DNA of 11,710 nucleotides from JBOGGN01 sp050744165. Lineage in GTDB: Bacteria > Actinomycetota > Acidimicrobiia > Acidimicrobiales > Palsa-688. The DNA is taken from positions 1 to 11,710 of the forward strand of contig JBOGGN010000046.1 of the NCBI GenBank assembly GCA_050744165.1. The letters are read 5' to 3'. The number at the start of each line of letters is the position of its first letter. The first letter of the stretch is position 1. Shown here piece by piece: positions 1 through 8,602 of this stretch. Position numbers and translations under genes: made by a program. A model generated the notes under the pieces. The model did not search any database. It had not been told where the DNA came from and saw only the letters and a list, made by a program, of their open reading frames with translations.

Positions 1-649
1 CCCCGATGAGGACCGGGTTGTTCTTCGTCCTGCGGGAGAGAACCTGCATGACCCGCTCTATCTCGCGCTCGCGCCCGATGACCGGGTCGAGCTTGCGTTC
101 TCGGGCCAGCTGGGTCAGGTTGCGGCCGAACTGGTCAAGGACCGGGGAGCCAGTCGGGGCCTCCTGGCTGCTGCTGCTACCGCTGCCACTCGGGGCGCCT
201 TCCTTGGGGTTGTTGTAGCCGGAGAGCAACTGGATGACCTGCTGGCGGACCCGCGAGAGATCGGCGCCCAGGTTGACCAGCACCTGGGCCGCCACGCCCT
301 CGCCTTCGCGCACGAGGCCGAGCAGCATGTGTTCGGTGCCGATGTAGTTGTGACCGAGCTGCAGCGCCTCGCGAAGGGACAGCTCCAGGACCTTCTTGGC
401 CCGAGGCGTGAACGGCGGCGAGCCCGCGGTTGAAGAACCCGCTGGCCCGATGGTCTCCTCGACCTTCTCGCGTACTGCTTCAAGGCTGATCCCGAGCGAT
501 TCCAGGGCCTTGGCGGCCACGCCCTCACCCTCGTGGATCAGACCCAGGAGGATGTGCTCGGTGCCGATGAAGTTGTGGTTCAGCAGGCGAGCTTCCTCCT
601 GGGCAAGAACCAGGACTCGCCGTGCTCGGTCTGTAAATCGTTCAAACAA
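1..649 (-). CDS. clpC: ATP-dependent Clp protease ATP-binding subunit ClpC, N-terminal part (cut by window edge)
   Basis: Translation from the TTG at 647-649 gives 216 residues beginning MFERFTDRARRVLVLAQEEA, the classic ClpC start. Two Clp-N repeats are visible, each with an N(F/Y)IGTEH(I/M)LLGL motif: near residues 29-40 and again near residues 105-115. A Gly/Ser-rich linker follows (around residues 157-167), then the opening of the first AAA+ domain (LDQFGRNLTQLAREKKL-like, then DPVIGRE). The visible protein stops at NPVLIG, immediately before the expected Walker A loop, because the window ends. ClpC is a cytoplasmic hexameric unfoldase that feeds substrates to ClpP and uses its N-domain for adaptor binding. 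The TTG start is chosen because GGAGG lies 7 nt upstream and the protein aligns from that residue. It is read divergently from the polyprenyl synthase gene. Nothing visible is damaged. The identification rests on family knowledge and is very secure. Confidence 0.97.
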   Translation of the reverse strand, partial: MFERFTDRARRVLVLAQEEARLLNHNFIGTEHILLGLIHEGEGVAAKALESLGISLEAVREKVEETIGPAGSSTAGSPPFTPRAKKVLELSLREALQLGHNYIGTEHMLLGLVREGEGVAAQVLVNLGADLSRVRQQVIQLLSGYNNPKEGAPSGSGSSSSQEAPTGSPVLDQFGRNLTQLARERKLDPVIGREREIERVMQVLSRRTKNNPVLIG

Positions 650-656
650 CTTGCCG

Positions 657-661
657 CCTCC
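657..661 (-). promoter_or_regulatory. ribosome binding site of clpC
   Basis: GGAGG on the minus strand, 7 nt before the TTG at 649. It decides the start, because there is no ATG near the beginning of the ClpC homology. Confidence 0.8.
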
Positions 662-709
662 TAAGCGGTCACCCTGGTCAAGTCTACCCGGGCACCCTTC
701 GTTTGCCGC

Positions 710-780
710 ATCCCCCGAGATGGGGGATCCGTTCGTGGCGGGTCGCCACCCGGCCACCTTGAGGTGGTGGTCAGGTGGCC
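710..780. repeat. three consecutive hairpins in the clpC / polyprenyl synthase divergent spacer
   Basis: The 231-bp spacer 650-880 carries no convincing gene. It contains three adjacent inverted repeats. ATCCCCC (710-716) pairs with GGGGGAT (722-728). GTGGCG (735-740) pairs with CGCCAC (744-749). GGCCACC (752-758) pairs with GGTGGCC (774-780), with an alternative inner hairpin CCACC/GGTGG at 754-767. None is followed by a T-run, so simple intrinsic terminators are unlikely. They lie about 60-130 bp before the clpC start and 100-170 bp before the opposing gene, so they could be operators, or leader structure if the clpC transcript begins far upstream. I see no unambiguous -10/-35 pair, CIRCE element or HspR-type operator. 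Confidence 0.6.
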
Positions 781-880
781 ATCCGACATATCGTCCGGCC
801 TGTCCGATTTGGGCATAAGCTCTCGCTGACACCCGGCAACTTCAGCTACTGCCGCTTCGTGTCGTAACGTCCTCGGATAC

Positions 881-1873
881 ATGAACCTGTTCCAGCACCC
901 GAGTCTTCCCGGACTCGATGAGCACCTGGACCGTGTCGAGGTCGCGCTCACGCGTTCGGTCGGCACCAACGACCCCCTGCTGGCAGACATCGCCGCCCAC
1001 CTGATTGACGCCGGCGGCAAACGCCTGCGGCCCAGCCTGGCGGTCATGTCCTCTCTGGCGGCGGGTTCGTCGGTCGGGCGCGAGGGCGTCGCCGAGGAGA
1101 CCGTGCAGGGCGCGGTGGCCGTCGAACTGGTCCACCTGGGCTCTTTGTACCACGACGACGTCATCGATGAGGCACCTACCCGCAGAGGCGTGGATTCAGT
1201 GAACGCCCGGTGGGGCAACCTGCTGGCGATCGTGGCCGGGGACTTCCTCCTGGCCCGGGCGTCGGAGATCGCAGCCTCGCTTGGGACCGAGGTGTCGGGC
1301 CTTTTGGCCCGCACCATCGGTCGGCTGTGCGAGGGCGAGGTCAGCGAGATCCAGTACGCATACAACGCCCGGCGACCTGAGGAGGCGTACCTCACGGCCA
1401 TCGCCGGCAAGACGGCCTCGTTGATGTCGACCTCGTGCCGGGTCGGCGGCATCACCTCCGATGCCCCGCGGGAGCAGATCGAGGCCCTTACGACGTTCGG
1501 CCGGGCCTTCGGGATGACGTTCCAGATCTGGGACGACATACTCGATGTCATCGGCATCGAGACCACGCTGGGCAAGCCTGCGGGCCACGATTTGGTCGAA
1601 GGGGTGTACACCCTTCCGGTAATTCGAGCCCTGCGGGCCCCGTCGATCGGCGACGAGCTGGCGGACCTGCTCGGGCGGCGCCTCGACACACCGTCGCGGG
1701 ACAAAGTCCGCGACATGGTCCGGGCCACCGACGGGATCCTCGAAGCGGCGCTGGTGGCCCGGCGGTTTGCCGACGAGGCTGAGGCGGCGCTCGAAGGGTT
1801 CGGAGACTCCCCGTGCGTTCGCTCCCTCGCGGGGCTGGGGCACCGGCTGCTCGACAGCCTCGAGCTGGCCTAG
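881..1873 (+). CDS. polyprenyl diphosphate synthase, probably long-chain (menaquinone side chain type)
   Basis: A 330-residue protein with every hallmark of trans-prenyltransferases. It has GGKRLRP at 45-51, the first aspartate-rich motif DDVID at 92-96 followed by RRG at 101-103, GDFLL at 120-124, GKT at 176-178, FQIWDDILD at 214-222 with the second aspartate-rich motif, and GKPAGHDLVEG at 231-241. The family condenses isopentenyl diphosphate onto an allylic diphosphate in the cytoplasm using Mg2+ bound by the Asp motifs. Residues 4 and 5 before the first motif are Ser and Gly (LGSLYHDD). Such small residues are typical of long-chain enzymes such as IspB, HepT and GrcC, so a menaquinone-tail role is inferred; product length cannot be proven from sequence. 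The start is ATG with no clear Shine-Dalgarno. It is the only plus-strand gene here, diverging from clpC and converging on lysS, and it ends in TAG. Confidence 0.93.
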   Translation: MNLFQHPSLPGLDEHLDRVEVALTRSVGTNDPLLADIAAHLIDAGGKRLRPSLAVMSSLAAGSSVGREGVAEETVQGAVAVELVHLGSLYHDDVIDEAPTRRGVDSVNARWGNLLAIVAGDFLLARASEIAASLGTEVSGLLARTIGRLCEGEVSEIQYAYNARRPEEAYLTAIAGKTASLMSTSCRVGGITSDAPREQIEALTTFGRAFGMTFQIWDDILDVIGIETTLGKPAGHDLVEGVYTLPVIRALRAPSIGDELADLLGRRLDTPSRDKVRDMVRATDGILEAALVARRFADEAEAALEGFGDSPCVRSLAGLGHRLLDSLELA

Positions 1874-1914
1874 GTCCCTGCCCGCGCCCGGCTTGGACGC
1901 GCCTGGGCGGGCGT

Positions 1915-1950
1915 CGGCTTGGGCCGCGGCTCCGGCTTGGGCCGCGGCTT
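1915..1950. repeat. 18-bp tandem duplication downstream of the polyprenyl synthase gene
   Basis: The unit CGGCTTGGGCCGCGGCT(C/T) occurs twice in a row (1915-1932 and 1933-1950), 42 bp after the stop codon. It is almost entirely G/C. It forms the first part of the 432-bp convergent spacer 1874-2305, which holds no supported gene. Confidence 0.85.
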
Positions 1951-1981
1951 CGGCCGCCGGCGGGGGTGCGGCGCGCGTCTC

Positions 1982-2100
1982 GTGTCGATTTTTGGCTCTG
2001 GGCACCGCTGAGTGCGTCTGGTGTCAATTTTTCGACTCTGGGCACCGTTGACTGCGTCTGGTGTCGATTTTTGGCTCTGGGCACCGCTGACTGCGGATTT
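1982..2100. repeat. forward array of about 40-bp direct repeats
   Basis: Three tandem copies begin at 1982, 2021 and 2061. Each starts GTGTC(G/A)ATTTTT, continues to CTCTGGGCACCG(C/T)TGA, and the first two end TGCGTCTG. Copy 1 is 39 nt, copy 2 is 40 nt with one inserted base, and copy 3 diverges after about 35 nt. There are no unique spacers between copies, so this is not a CRISPR array. The T5 run makes these units less GC-rich than the surrounding genes. Confidence 0.88.
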
Positions 2101-2136
2101 CCGTCGAAAGTGGCACCAAGAGCCACAGATTGACAC
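2061..2136. repeat. long imperfect hairpin joining the two repeat arrays
   Basis: The start of the third forward unit (from 2061, GTGTCGATTTTTGGCTCT) is nearly the reverse complement of the stretch ending at 2136 (AGAGCCACAGATTGACAC). The stem is about 18-20 bp with two positions that would be G-U pairs and one or two mismatches. A small inner hairpin CGGATTTCCG sits at 2094-2103. It lies between convergent genes, so it could act as a bidirectional transcription barrier, though it lacks a standard T-tail. Confidence 0.65.
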
Positions 2137-2298
2137 AAGAGTCTGCCCGGTCGACACAAGAGTCTGCCCGGCTGCTCGAGACCCAAAAGTCGGCCCGGCC
2201 GCTCCAGACCCAAAAGTCCGGCCGGCCCTCCGACCCAGAATCGTCCCGGTCGACACAAGAGTCGGCCCGGCCGCTCCAGACCCAGAGTGTGCCGGGGG
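2113..2298. repeat. inverted array of 21-27-bp degenerate repeats
   Basis: About seven units follow one another. Near-identical 21-mers (T)(T/C)GACACAAGAGTC(T/G)GCCCGG lie at 2130-2150, 2151-2171 and 2250-2270. Longer units containing CCAGACCCAAAAGTC lie at 2172-2198 and 2199-2225, with degenerate forms at 2226-2249 and 2271-2298. The long unit (CAGACCCAAAAGTCGGCCC) matches about 15 of 19 positions of the reverse complement of the forward units (CAGAGCCAAAAATCGACAC). Both arrays therefore look like one family in opposite orientations. The array stops just short of the lysS stop codon. Confidence 0.8.
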
Positions 2299-2305
2299 CG
2301 CAGCG

Positions 2306-3715
<1,410 letters not shown>

Positions 3716-3783
3716 TCGCTGGATGCTGCCCGACGGGGCGACCCTCCCGCCACCGCATTGGCATTGGTCGCCGGCAAGTGCGA

Positions 3784-3817
3784 TCGGTCCGGGCGGGCGG
3801 GCGGTGGCGCGGACCGA
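3784..3817. repeat. inverted repeat in the coaX-lysS spacer
   Basis: TCGGTCC (3784-3790) pairs with GGACCGA (3811-3817) around a 20-nt G/C-rich loop, inside the 109-bp gap between coaX and lysS. No T-run follows on the minus strand. It may be a leader or inter-cistronic structure, and chance is not excluded at this GC content. Confidence 0.4.
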
Positions 3818-3824
3818 CCGAGCC

Positions 3825-4634
3825 TTAGGCCAAGTTGCGCTGGAAAATGATCCGCAGCCCGTTCAGCGTCAGCCACGGTTCGTGGTGGTCGATGCAGCTC
3901 GTCAGCGGCGCGATCAGCCCCGCGAGACCCCCCGTGGCGACAACGGTCGACGCCCCCAACTCCTCCTCGAACCGGGCGCAGAGGCCGTCCACCTGCCCCG
4001 CGAACCCGTAGAGGGCCCCGGACTGGATGGCCTCGACGGTGTTCTTTCCGATCACATTCCGGGGCTCCACCAGTTCCACCCGCCGAAGTGCGGCGGCGCG
4101 GGCAAAGAGGGCGTCCAGCGATATTTCGATCCCGGGAACAATGGCCCCGCCGAGGTATTCACCCTTGGCCGAAATGGCCTCCACCGTGGTCGCTGTCCCG
4201 AAATCGACCACGATCGTGGGCCCCCCGAATTGCTCAAAGGCAGCCACCGCGTCGGCAATCCGGTCGGCGCCAACCTCCTTCGGATTGTCGTACAGAATCG
4301 GCATGCCGGTACGAATCCCAGGCTCGACAATCACCGTTTTGACCGGCAACCAGCGCTCGGTCATCTCCCGCAACGCCGCCGTCGTCCGCGGCACCACCGA
4401 CGCCACCGCAATCCCGTCGACCGCCTCTTCGACGTCGAAACCCTGCAGGTCGAGCAGCTGGGAGATGATCATCGCCATCTCGTCCGATGTCCGCTCGACG
4501 TGGCTCGAGATACGCCAGTGGTGGACCAGCGCCGAGGCCACGCTCCGCGACCCGTTCCCGTTGGACCCCGGCCCCGGGTCGGCGAACATCCCGATGACGG
4601 TCTGGGTGTTGCCAACGTCGATTGCCAAGAGCAC
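3825..4634 (-). CDS. coaX: type III pantothenate kinase
   Basis: A 269-residue kinase that phosphorylates pantothenate, the first committed step of coenzyme A synthesis. The acetate-kinase/Hsp70-type fold shows its phosphate loop DVGNTQT at 6-12, the WRISS segment at 40-44, YDNPKEVGADR at 115-125 (with the family's catalytic Asp in GADR), DFGTATT at 144-150 and GGAIVPG at 162-168. A small Gly/Ser/Asn-rich insertion (about residues 19-33) lies between the first strands and is probably a surface loop. The start is GTG at 4632-4634, preceded by AGAGGA at a 6-nt spacing that overlaps the nadC stop, implying translational coupling. The stop is TAA. Its place after the pan genes fits: PanC and PanD make the pantothenate that CoaX uses. 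Confidence 0.96.
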   Translation of the reverse strand: MLLAIDVGNTQTVIGMFADPGPGSNGNGSRSVASALVHHWRISSHVERTSDEMAMIISQLLDLQGFDVEEAVDGIAVASVVPRTTAALREMTERWLPVKTVIVEPGIRTGMPILYDNPKEVGADRIADAVAAFEQFGGPTIVVDFGTATTVEAISAKGEYLGGAIVPGIEISLDALFARAAALRRVELVEPRNVIGKNTVEAIQSGALYGFAGQVDGLCARFEEELGASTVVATGGLAGLIAPLTSCIDHHEPWLTLNGLRIIFQRNLA

Positions 4635-4640
4635 GTCGGG

Positions 4641-4646
4641 TCCTCT
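4641..4646 (-). promoter_or_regulatory. ribosome binding site of coaX
   Basis: AGAGGA on the minus strand, 6 nt before the GTG start. Its first base is the last base of the nadC stop codon. It supports the GTG choice. Confidence 0.65.
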
Positions 4647-5494
4647 CAGCTGCCCTGCACGCGGACATCGAGGCCGATGTCCAACACGGGCGCCGAATGG
4701 GTGAGGGCGCCCACCGAGATGAAAGCCGCCCCGGCGGCGACGTAGGCAGCGACGGTGTCCAAGGTCACGCCCCCCGAAACCTCGACGGGACAGCGGCCGG
4801 CCACCACTTCCACCGCGGTGGCCACTTCAGTCGGGGTCATGTTGTCGACCAGGACCATGTCGGCGCCCGCCTCGACCGCCTCGGTGACCTGTTCGAGGGT
4901 GTCACACTCCACCTCCACCACCTGCCCCGGCCAGCGGTGCCGGGCCCGGGCCAGGGCGTCGCCAACCGGCAGGAGCGCCAGGTGGTTGTCCTTGATCAAG
5001 ATGGCGTCGGACAGCGAGCCCCGGTGATTGGCCCCGCCGCCGGCGCGCACCGCCGCCTTCTCCAGCGCCCGCAGGCCCGGCGTGGTCTTGCGGGTATCGC
5101 GAATACGGGCCTTGCCCTGGGCCGCTCGTACGTAGGCACGGGTCAAGGTAGCCACGCCCGACAGGCGTCCGAGCAGGTTGAGCGCCGTGCGCTCGGCCGT
5201 CAGGATCGACGCCAGGCGGCCCTCCACGGTGGCGACCACCTGGCCGGGGTGGACCTCGATCCCGTCGGCCGCCTGCCACGTCACGGCCACTGCCCGGTCG
5301 ACGGCGGCGAAGGTCTCGATCACACACAGGCGGCCGGCCACGACTCCTGCCCGCCGGGCCACGAAGTCGGCCCGGGCGGTGGCGTCATCGGGCAGCAGGC
5401 TGGCCGTCAGGTCCCCGAGCGGCCCCAGGTCCTCGGCCAACGCCCGGCGCACGACGGCCCGCACCGCCGTCACCGGTGGATCCACCCAGGTCAT
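4646..5494 (-). CDS. nadC: nicotinate-nucleotide pyrophosphorylase (quinolinate phosphoribosyltransferase)
   Basis: A 282-residue enzyme that converts quinolinate and PRPP to nicotinate mononucleotide with loss of CO2, the step where de novo NAD synthesis joins the salvage route. Family motifs in order are EDLGPLGDLT at 21-30, ERTALNLLGRLSG at 101-113, DTRKTTPGLR at 133-142, EKAAVRAGGGANHR at 145-158, LSDAILIKDNH at 161-171, and the barrel stretch VEVECDTLEQ followed by DMVLVDNM. Basic residues in the DTRKT and NHR segments bind the acidic substrates in characterised homologues. The ATG start overlaps the nadB stop as ATGA, so it is translationally coupled to nadB. The product of NadB, after NadA, is the NadC substrate; nadA is not in this window. 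The protein is full length and shows no damage, in contrast to nadB. Confidence 0.97.
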   Translation of the reverse strand: MTWVDPPVTAVRAVVRRALAEDLGPLGDLTASLLPDDATARADFVARRAGVVAGRLCVIETFAAVDRAVAVTWQAADGIEVHPGQVVATVEGRLASILTAERTALNLLGRLSGVATLTRAYVRAAQGKARIRDTRKTTPGLRALEKAAVRAGGGANHRGSLSDAILIKDNHLALLPVGDALARARHRWPGQVVEVECDTLEQVTEAVEAGADMVLVDNMTPTEVATAVEVVAGRCPVEVSGGVTLDTVAAYVAAGAAFISVGALTHSAPVLDIGLDVRVQGS

Positions 5495-5668
5495 GGCATC
5501 CGGAGGACGAAACGGTGGGAAAATTCCGCCCTCCTCTCACGGAAGTCGGTGCGGACGTGGGCACCCCGGGTTTCCTCCCGGGCGGCGGCGGCGTGCACCA
5601 GCGCGTGGCCAATGACGAGCAGGTTCCGCAGCTCCGGCGCATCAAATCCGCCTCCCGCCACAGGTTGT

Positions 5669-5704
5669 TGCCAAATCACGGCGTCAGAGCGCGGTGATTT
5701 GGCA
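5669..5704. repeat. perfect 11-bp inverted repeat inside the nadB 3' part
   Basis: TGCCAAATCAC (5669-5679) is the exact reverse complement of GTGATTTGGCA (5694-5704), with a 14-nt loop. It lies in coding sequence for the C-terminal helical region of NadB and is more AT-rich than its surroundings. In RNA it would form a strong hairpin about 180-200 nt before the nadB stop. Confidence 0.85.
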
Positions 5705-6720
5705 TCGAAGCCGGCGGCGGACCACAGATCGGTGGCTACCTGGGCGGTGTCGGCCAATGATGCCGCGCTGCGCAGCGCCCCGGCGCCGGCGGTCATGGCG
5801 CGCTGGAGCCGTTCGCGCAACTTGGTCACGTCAGCGCCGACTGGTGCGGTACCAACCGAAGGCAGCGGTTCGATTGGGAGTGCCTCGGCCCAGATAACGC
5901 CCGGCTGCGGCCCGTCCAGCAGGAGGGGACGCATGGCGCCGGTGGCGTGGGGCCCCCTTTTTCCCACCTCTATGGCTTCGACCACCCTGGGTGCCCACAC
6001 CATGCCCTCCAACAGAGAGTTCGAGGCCAGCCGGTTGGCGCCGTGGACGCCGGTGCAGGCCACCTCGCCGCAGGCCCACAACCCGGGCAGGGTGGTGGCC
6101 CCGTCAAGGTCGGTGACGATGCCTCCGGACAGGTAGTGGGCTGCGGGGGCGATCGGGAGCCACTCGGTGGTCGGGTCGAGACCGGCCCGGCGCACGGTGG
6201 CGGCGATCGTCGGGAACCGCTCGTCGAACGCGTCCAGGCCGGTGGCATCGAGCCACAGGTGGTCGACGCCCTGCTCCAACATGCGGGCCACCATTGCCCG
6301 GCTGACGAGGTCCCGGGGCAGAAGCTCGTCGACGAAGCGCTCGCCCTGGGCGTCGCGAATGAGGGCGCCGTGGCCCCGCAGCGCCTCGGAGAGGAGGGGC
6401 CGGGGCATCGCGTGGTGGTGCAGCGCCGTGGGGTGGAACTGCATGAACTCGACGTCGGCCACCGGCACCCCGGCCAACAGCGCCATGGCCAGGCCGTCGC
6501 CGGTCGACTGGCGCGGGTTGGTGGTGACGCCGAACAGCTGGCCGGCACCTCCAGTCGCCAGCAGTGTGTGGGCCGCACGGACCTCGTGGGCGGTTCCGTC
6601 CGGGGCCAGGGCGACGACGCCGCGGCAGGCACCGTCCTCGACGATGAGCTGGAGTGCGAACCAGTTCTCGAGGACGGCCGCCGCCGTCCGGCGCACTGCG
6701 GCCACCAGGGCCCGCTCGAT

Positions 6721-6723
6721 CTA
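6721..6723 (-). other. in-frame TAG codon within nadB
   Basis: The minus strand reads GCC-TAG-ATC-GAG-CGG-GCC-CTG. A single G-to-T change from GAG (Glu) would create it. TAG is a true stop elsewhere in the window: lysS, folK and the polyprenyl synthase all end in TAG. Reassignment of the codon is therefore unlikely. Confidence 0.95.
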
Positions 6724-7154
6724 GGCGCCCGTCGCGGCGCCGCCGGCGTGAACGACCCGGGCCATGGAGTGACCACCTTCGCGAGCCAAGAGCAGGGTGC
6801 CGCCGTCGTCGCGATCGAAGACGGCGCCGAGGGCGATGAGCTCGTTGACCCGGGCCGGGCCTTCATCGACGAGCATCCGCACCGCGTCGCGGTCGCACAG
6901 GCCAGCCCCGGCCTTGAGGGTGTCCGCCATATGGAGGTCGGTCGAGTCCTCGTCCTCGCTCAGCACCGCCGCCACCCCGCCTTGGGCCCAGCGGGTGGCC
7001 GACTGGACCAGCTCCGCCTTGGACAGGACGCCAATCCGCATCCCCGCGGGGCTGGCCGCGGCCCGGACGGCGGCGCTCAGGCCCGCGACGCCGCTGCCGA
7101 GGACCAGCAGGTCGAGGTCGAGGTCCGAGACGGCGTCCGGGCGGCGGGTCCGGG

Positions 7155-7189
<35 letters not shown>

Positions 7190-7213
7190 GCAGGCGTGGC
7201 CACGGCGGGCGGT

Positions 7214-7573
7214 TCAGTGATCGGCCAGGACCGGAAGCGGGTGGTTGCCGGCGTCGACGTGGACGATCAGGGGTTGGAAACCTTCGAGTTCGGCTTCCTC
7301 GTAGTCGCCGTAGGTGATGACGATCACCTTGTCGCCCGGCTGCACCAAGCGGGCGGCGGCGCCGTTGAGGCACACCTGGCCGGCACCGCCGGCGATGGCG
7401 TAGGTCTCGAAACGGGCGCCGTTGTCGATGTCGAGGACCACGACCTGTTCCCACTCCCGGATGTCGGCCAGGGCCATGAGCGTGGTGTCGAGGCTGATGG
7501 AGCCGACATAGTTGAGGTTGGCGTCGGTTACTTGGGCCCGGTGGATCTTGGATTTCATCATGCGGCGTCGCAT
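7214..7573 (-). CDS. panD: aspartate 1-decarboxylase (pyruvoyl-dependent)
   Basis: A 119-residue proenzyme that decarboxylates L-aspartate to beta-alanine for pantothenate. The autocatalytic cleavage pair Gly24-Ser25 lies in NYVGSISLD; Ser25 becomes the pyruvoyl group. With this ATG start, Lys9, His11, Tyr22, Gly24, Ser25, Arg54 and Tyr58 fall at the same numbers as in the Escherichia coli enzyme, which strongly supports the start. The conserved NGAAA segment follows at 70-74. The ATG shares its A with the panC stop (TGATG), so panC and panD are translationally coupled. It draws on the same aspartate pool as the downstream nadB. The protein is intact, with no odd features. Confidence 0.97.
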   Translation of the reverse strand: MRRRMMKSKIHRAQVTDANLNYVGSISLDTTLMALADIREWEQVVVLDIDNGARFETYAIAGGAGQVCLNGAAARLVQPGDKVIVITYGDYEEAELEGFQPLIVHVDAGNHPLPVLADH

Positions 7574-8469
7574 CAGCGGGGTTCCTCCAGGGGCAAGTCC
7601 ATGGGCGCGGGCAGGGGAAGGGGCAAGGCCAGGTTGTCGATCAGGCGGGCCCGTCCCAGGCGGGCCGCGATCACCAGCCGGGCGTCTCGGTCGATGGTCG
7701 TCAAGGGCGTGAAATCGTTGGGGTCGACCACCTCGGCGTAGTCGAGCTGGAAGGCCGGCTTGGCAGCGATAGTGGCCTTCATGGCGGCGCGAACCTCATT
7801 GGCGTCGACGCCCGGTATCCGCCCGCTCGCCGCCAGCCCGTCGAGCAGTGCCTGGTACAGGGTGGGAGCGATGGTTCGTTCCTCGGCCGTCAGGTAGGCG
7901 TTGCGGCTCGACAACGCCAGCCCGTCCACCGCCCGGACTGTTGGGCACCCGATGATCTCGGCAGGAAGGGAAAGGTCCTCGGTGAGCCGCTGGATGACCA
8001 CCAGCTGCTGGAAGTCCTTCTCGCCGAAATACGCCCGGCAGGGCCCGGCCAGCGACAGCAGTTTGGCGACGATGGTCGCCACCCCTTGGAAATGTCCGGG
8101 CCGAAATGCGCCCTCCAGCACTTGGTCCAGCCCGGCGACGGTGACGACGGTGGCCGGAGGCGCCGGAAACATCTCCCGCTGGGATGGCGCGAACAGGAAC
8201 CTCACCCCAGCCGCCTCGACCTGCGCCCCGTCGCCGTCGAGGTCTCGGGGGTAGCTCGACAGGTCTTCATGGGCGCCGAACTGGAGCGGGTTCACGAACA
8301 AGGTGGCGGCCACGACGTCGCACTCCGCGACCGCGCGACGCATGAGCGAGGTGTGCCCGGCGTGCAGGGCGCCCATGGTGGGTACCAGCCCGACCCGCCG
8401 CCCCGACCCACGCTCGGCGTCGAGCACCTTGCGGAACATCTCCCGCCGGTCGACGATCGTCAGCGACAC
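7573..8469 (-). CDS. panC: pantothenate synthetase (pantoate-beta-alanine ligase)
   Basis: A 298-residue enzyme that joins pantoate to the beta-alanine made by PanD, using ATP through a pantoyl-adenylate. It has the HIGH-type nucleotide loop PTMGALHAGH at 30-39, NPLQFG at 60-65, RPGHFQGV at 123-130, GEKDFQQ at 149-155 and the KMSKS-like VDGLALSSRN at 181-190. The frame is open further upstream, to 8700, but that part overlaps folK and looks like translated antisense. I place the start at the GTG 8467-8469 because the homology begins a few residues later (VSLTIVDRREMF) and GGGAGG precedes it by 4 nt. The C-terminus ends in a Pro/Leu-rich stretch (ALPLPLPAPMDLPLEE). It starts a tightly coupled panC-panD pair; a 133-bp gap separates it from folK. 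Confidence 0.95.
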   Translation of the reverse strand: MSLTIVDRREMFRKVLDAERGSGRRVGLVPTMGALHAGHTSLMRRAVAECDVVAATLFVNPLQFGAHEDLSSYPRDLDGDGAQVEAAGVRFLFAPSQREMFPAPPATVVTVAGLDQVLEGAFRPGHFQGVATIVAKLLSLAGPCRAYFGEKDFQQLVVIQRLTEDLSLPAEIIGCPTVRAVDGLALSSRNAYLTAEERTIAPTLYQALLDGLAASGRIPGVDANEVRAAMKATIAAKPAFQLDYAEVVDPNDFTPLTTIDRDARLVIAARLGRARLIDNLALPLPLPAPMDLPLEEPR

Positions 8470-8602
8470 CGGGCCTCCCGGCGTTGTGCCGCCGCGGTCG
8501 CGCGCCAAGACGCGGCGAAAGGCCCAGGTTGAAGGTAACGATCGTGCAAGGCGACCCTCGCTAACGTTCCGACCCCACTGGCGTGGGTGCCGTTCGTTGT
8601 GA
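8470..8602. other. folK-panC spacer
   Basis: 133 bp between the folK stop and the panC GTG. The minus-strand GGGAGG at 8474-8479 is the likely panC ribosome binding site and decides the start. The gap is large for this gene block, so an internal promoter for the pan-nad-coa genes is plausible, but I see no clear -10/-35 pair and no terminator hairpin with a T-run. Confidence 0.45.

Noticed and set aside
661..1728. Minus-strand open frame of 355 codons opposite the polyprenyl synthase gene
   Set aside because: Arg/Ser/Pro-rich translation with no domain; it is antisense to a clearly conserved gene and is expected at this GC content.
1548..2258. Minus-strand open frame running through the repeat region, with peptide repeats such as RPGRLLGLE
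   Set aside because: It overlaps the polyprenyl synthase gene, lacks a credible start, and its repeats are explained by the DNA repeats in the spacer.
1982..2298. CRISPR array
   Set aside because: Units are directly adjacent and degenerate, with no unique spacers and no cas genes.
6721..6723. Amber codon reassigned to an amino acid such as pyrrolysine
   Set aside because: Three other genes in the window end at TAG, and nothing at the site resembles a known recoding context.
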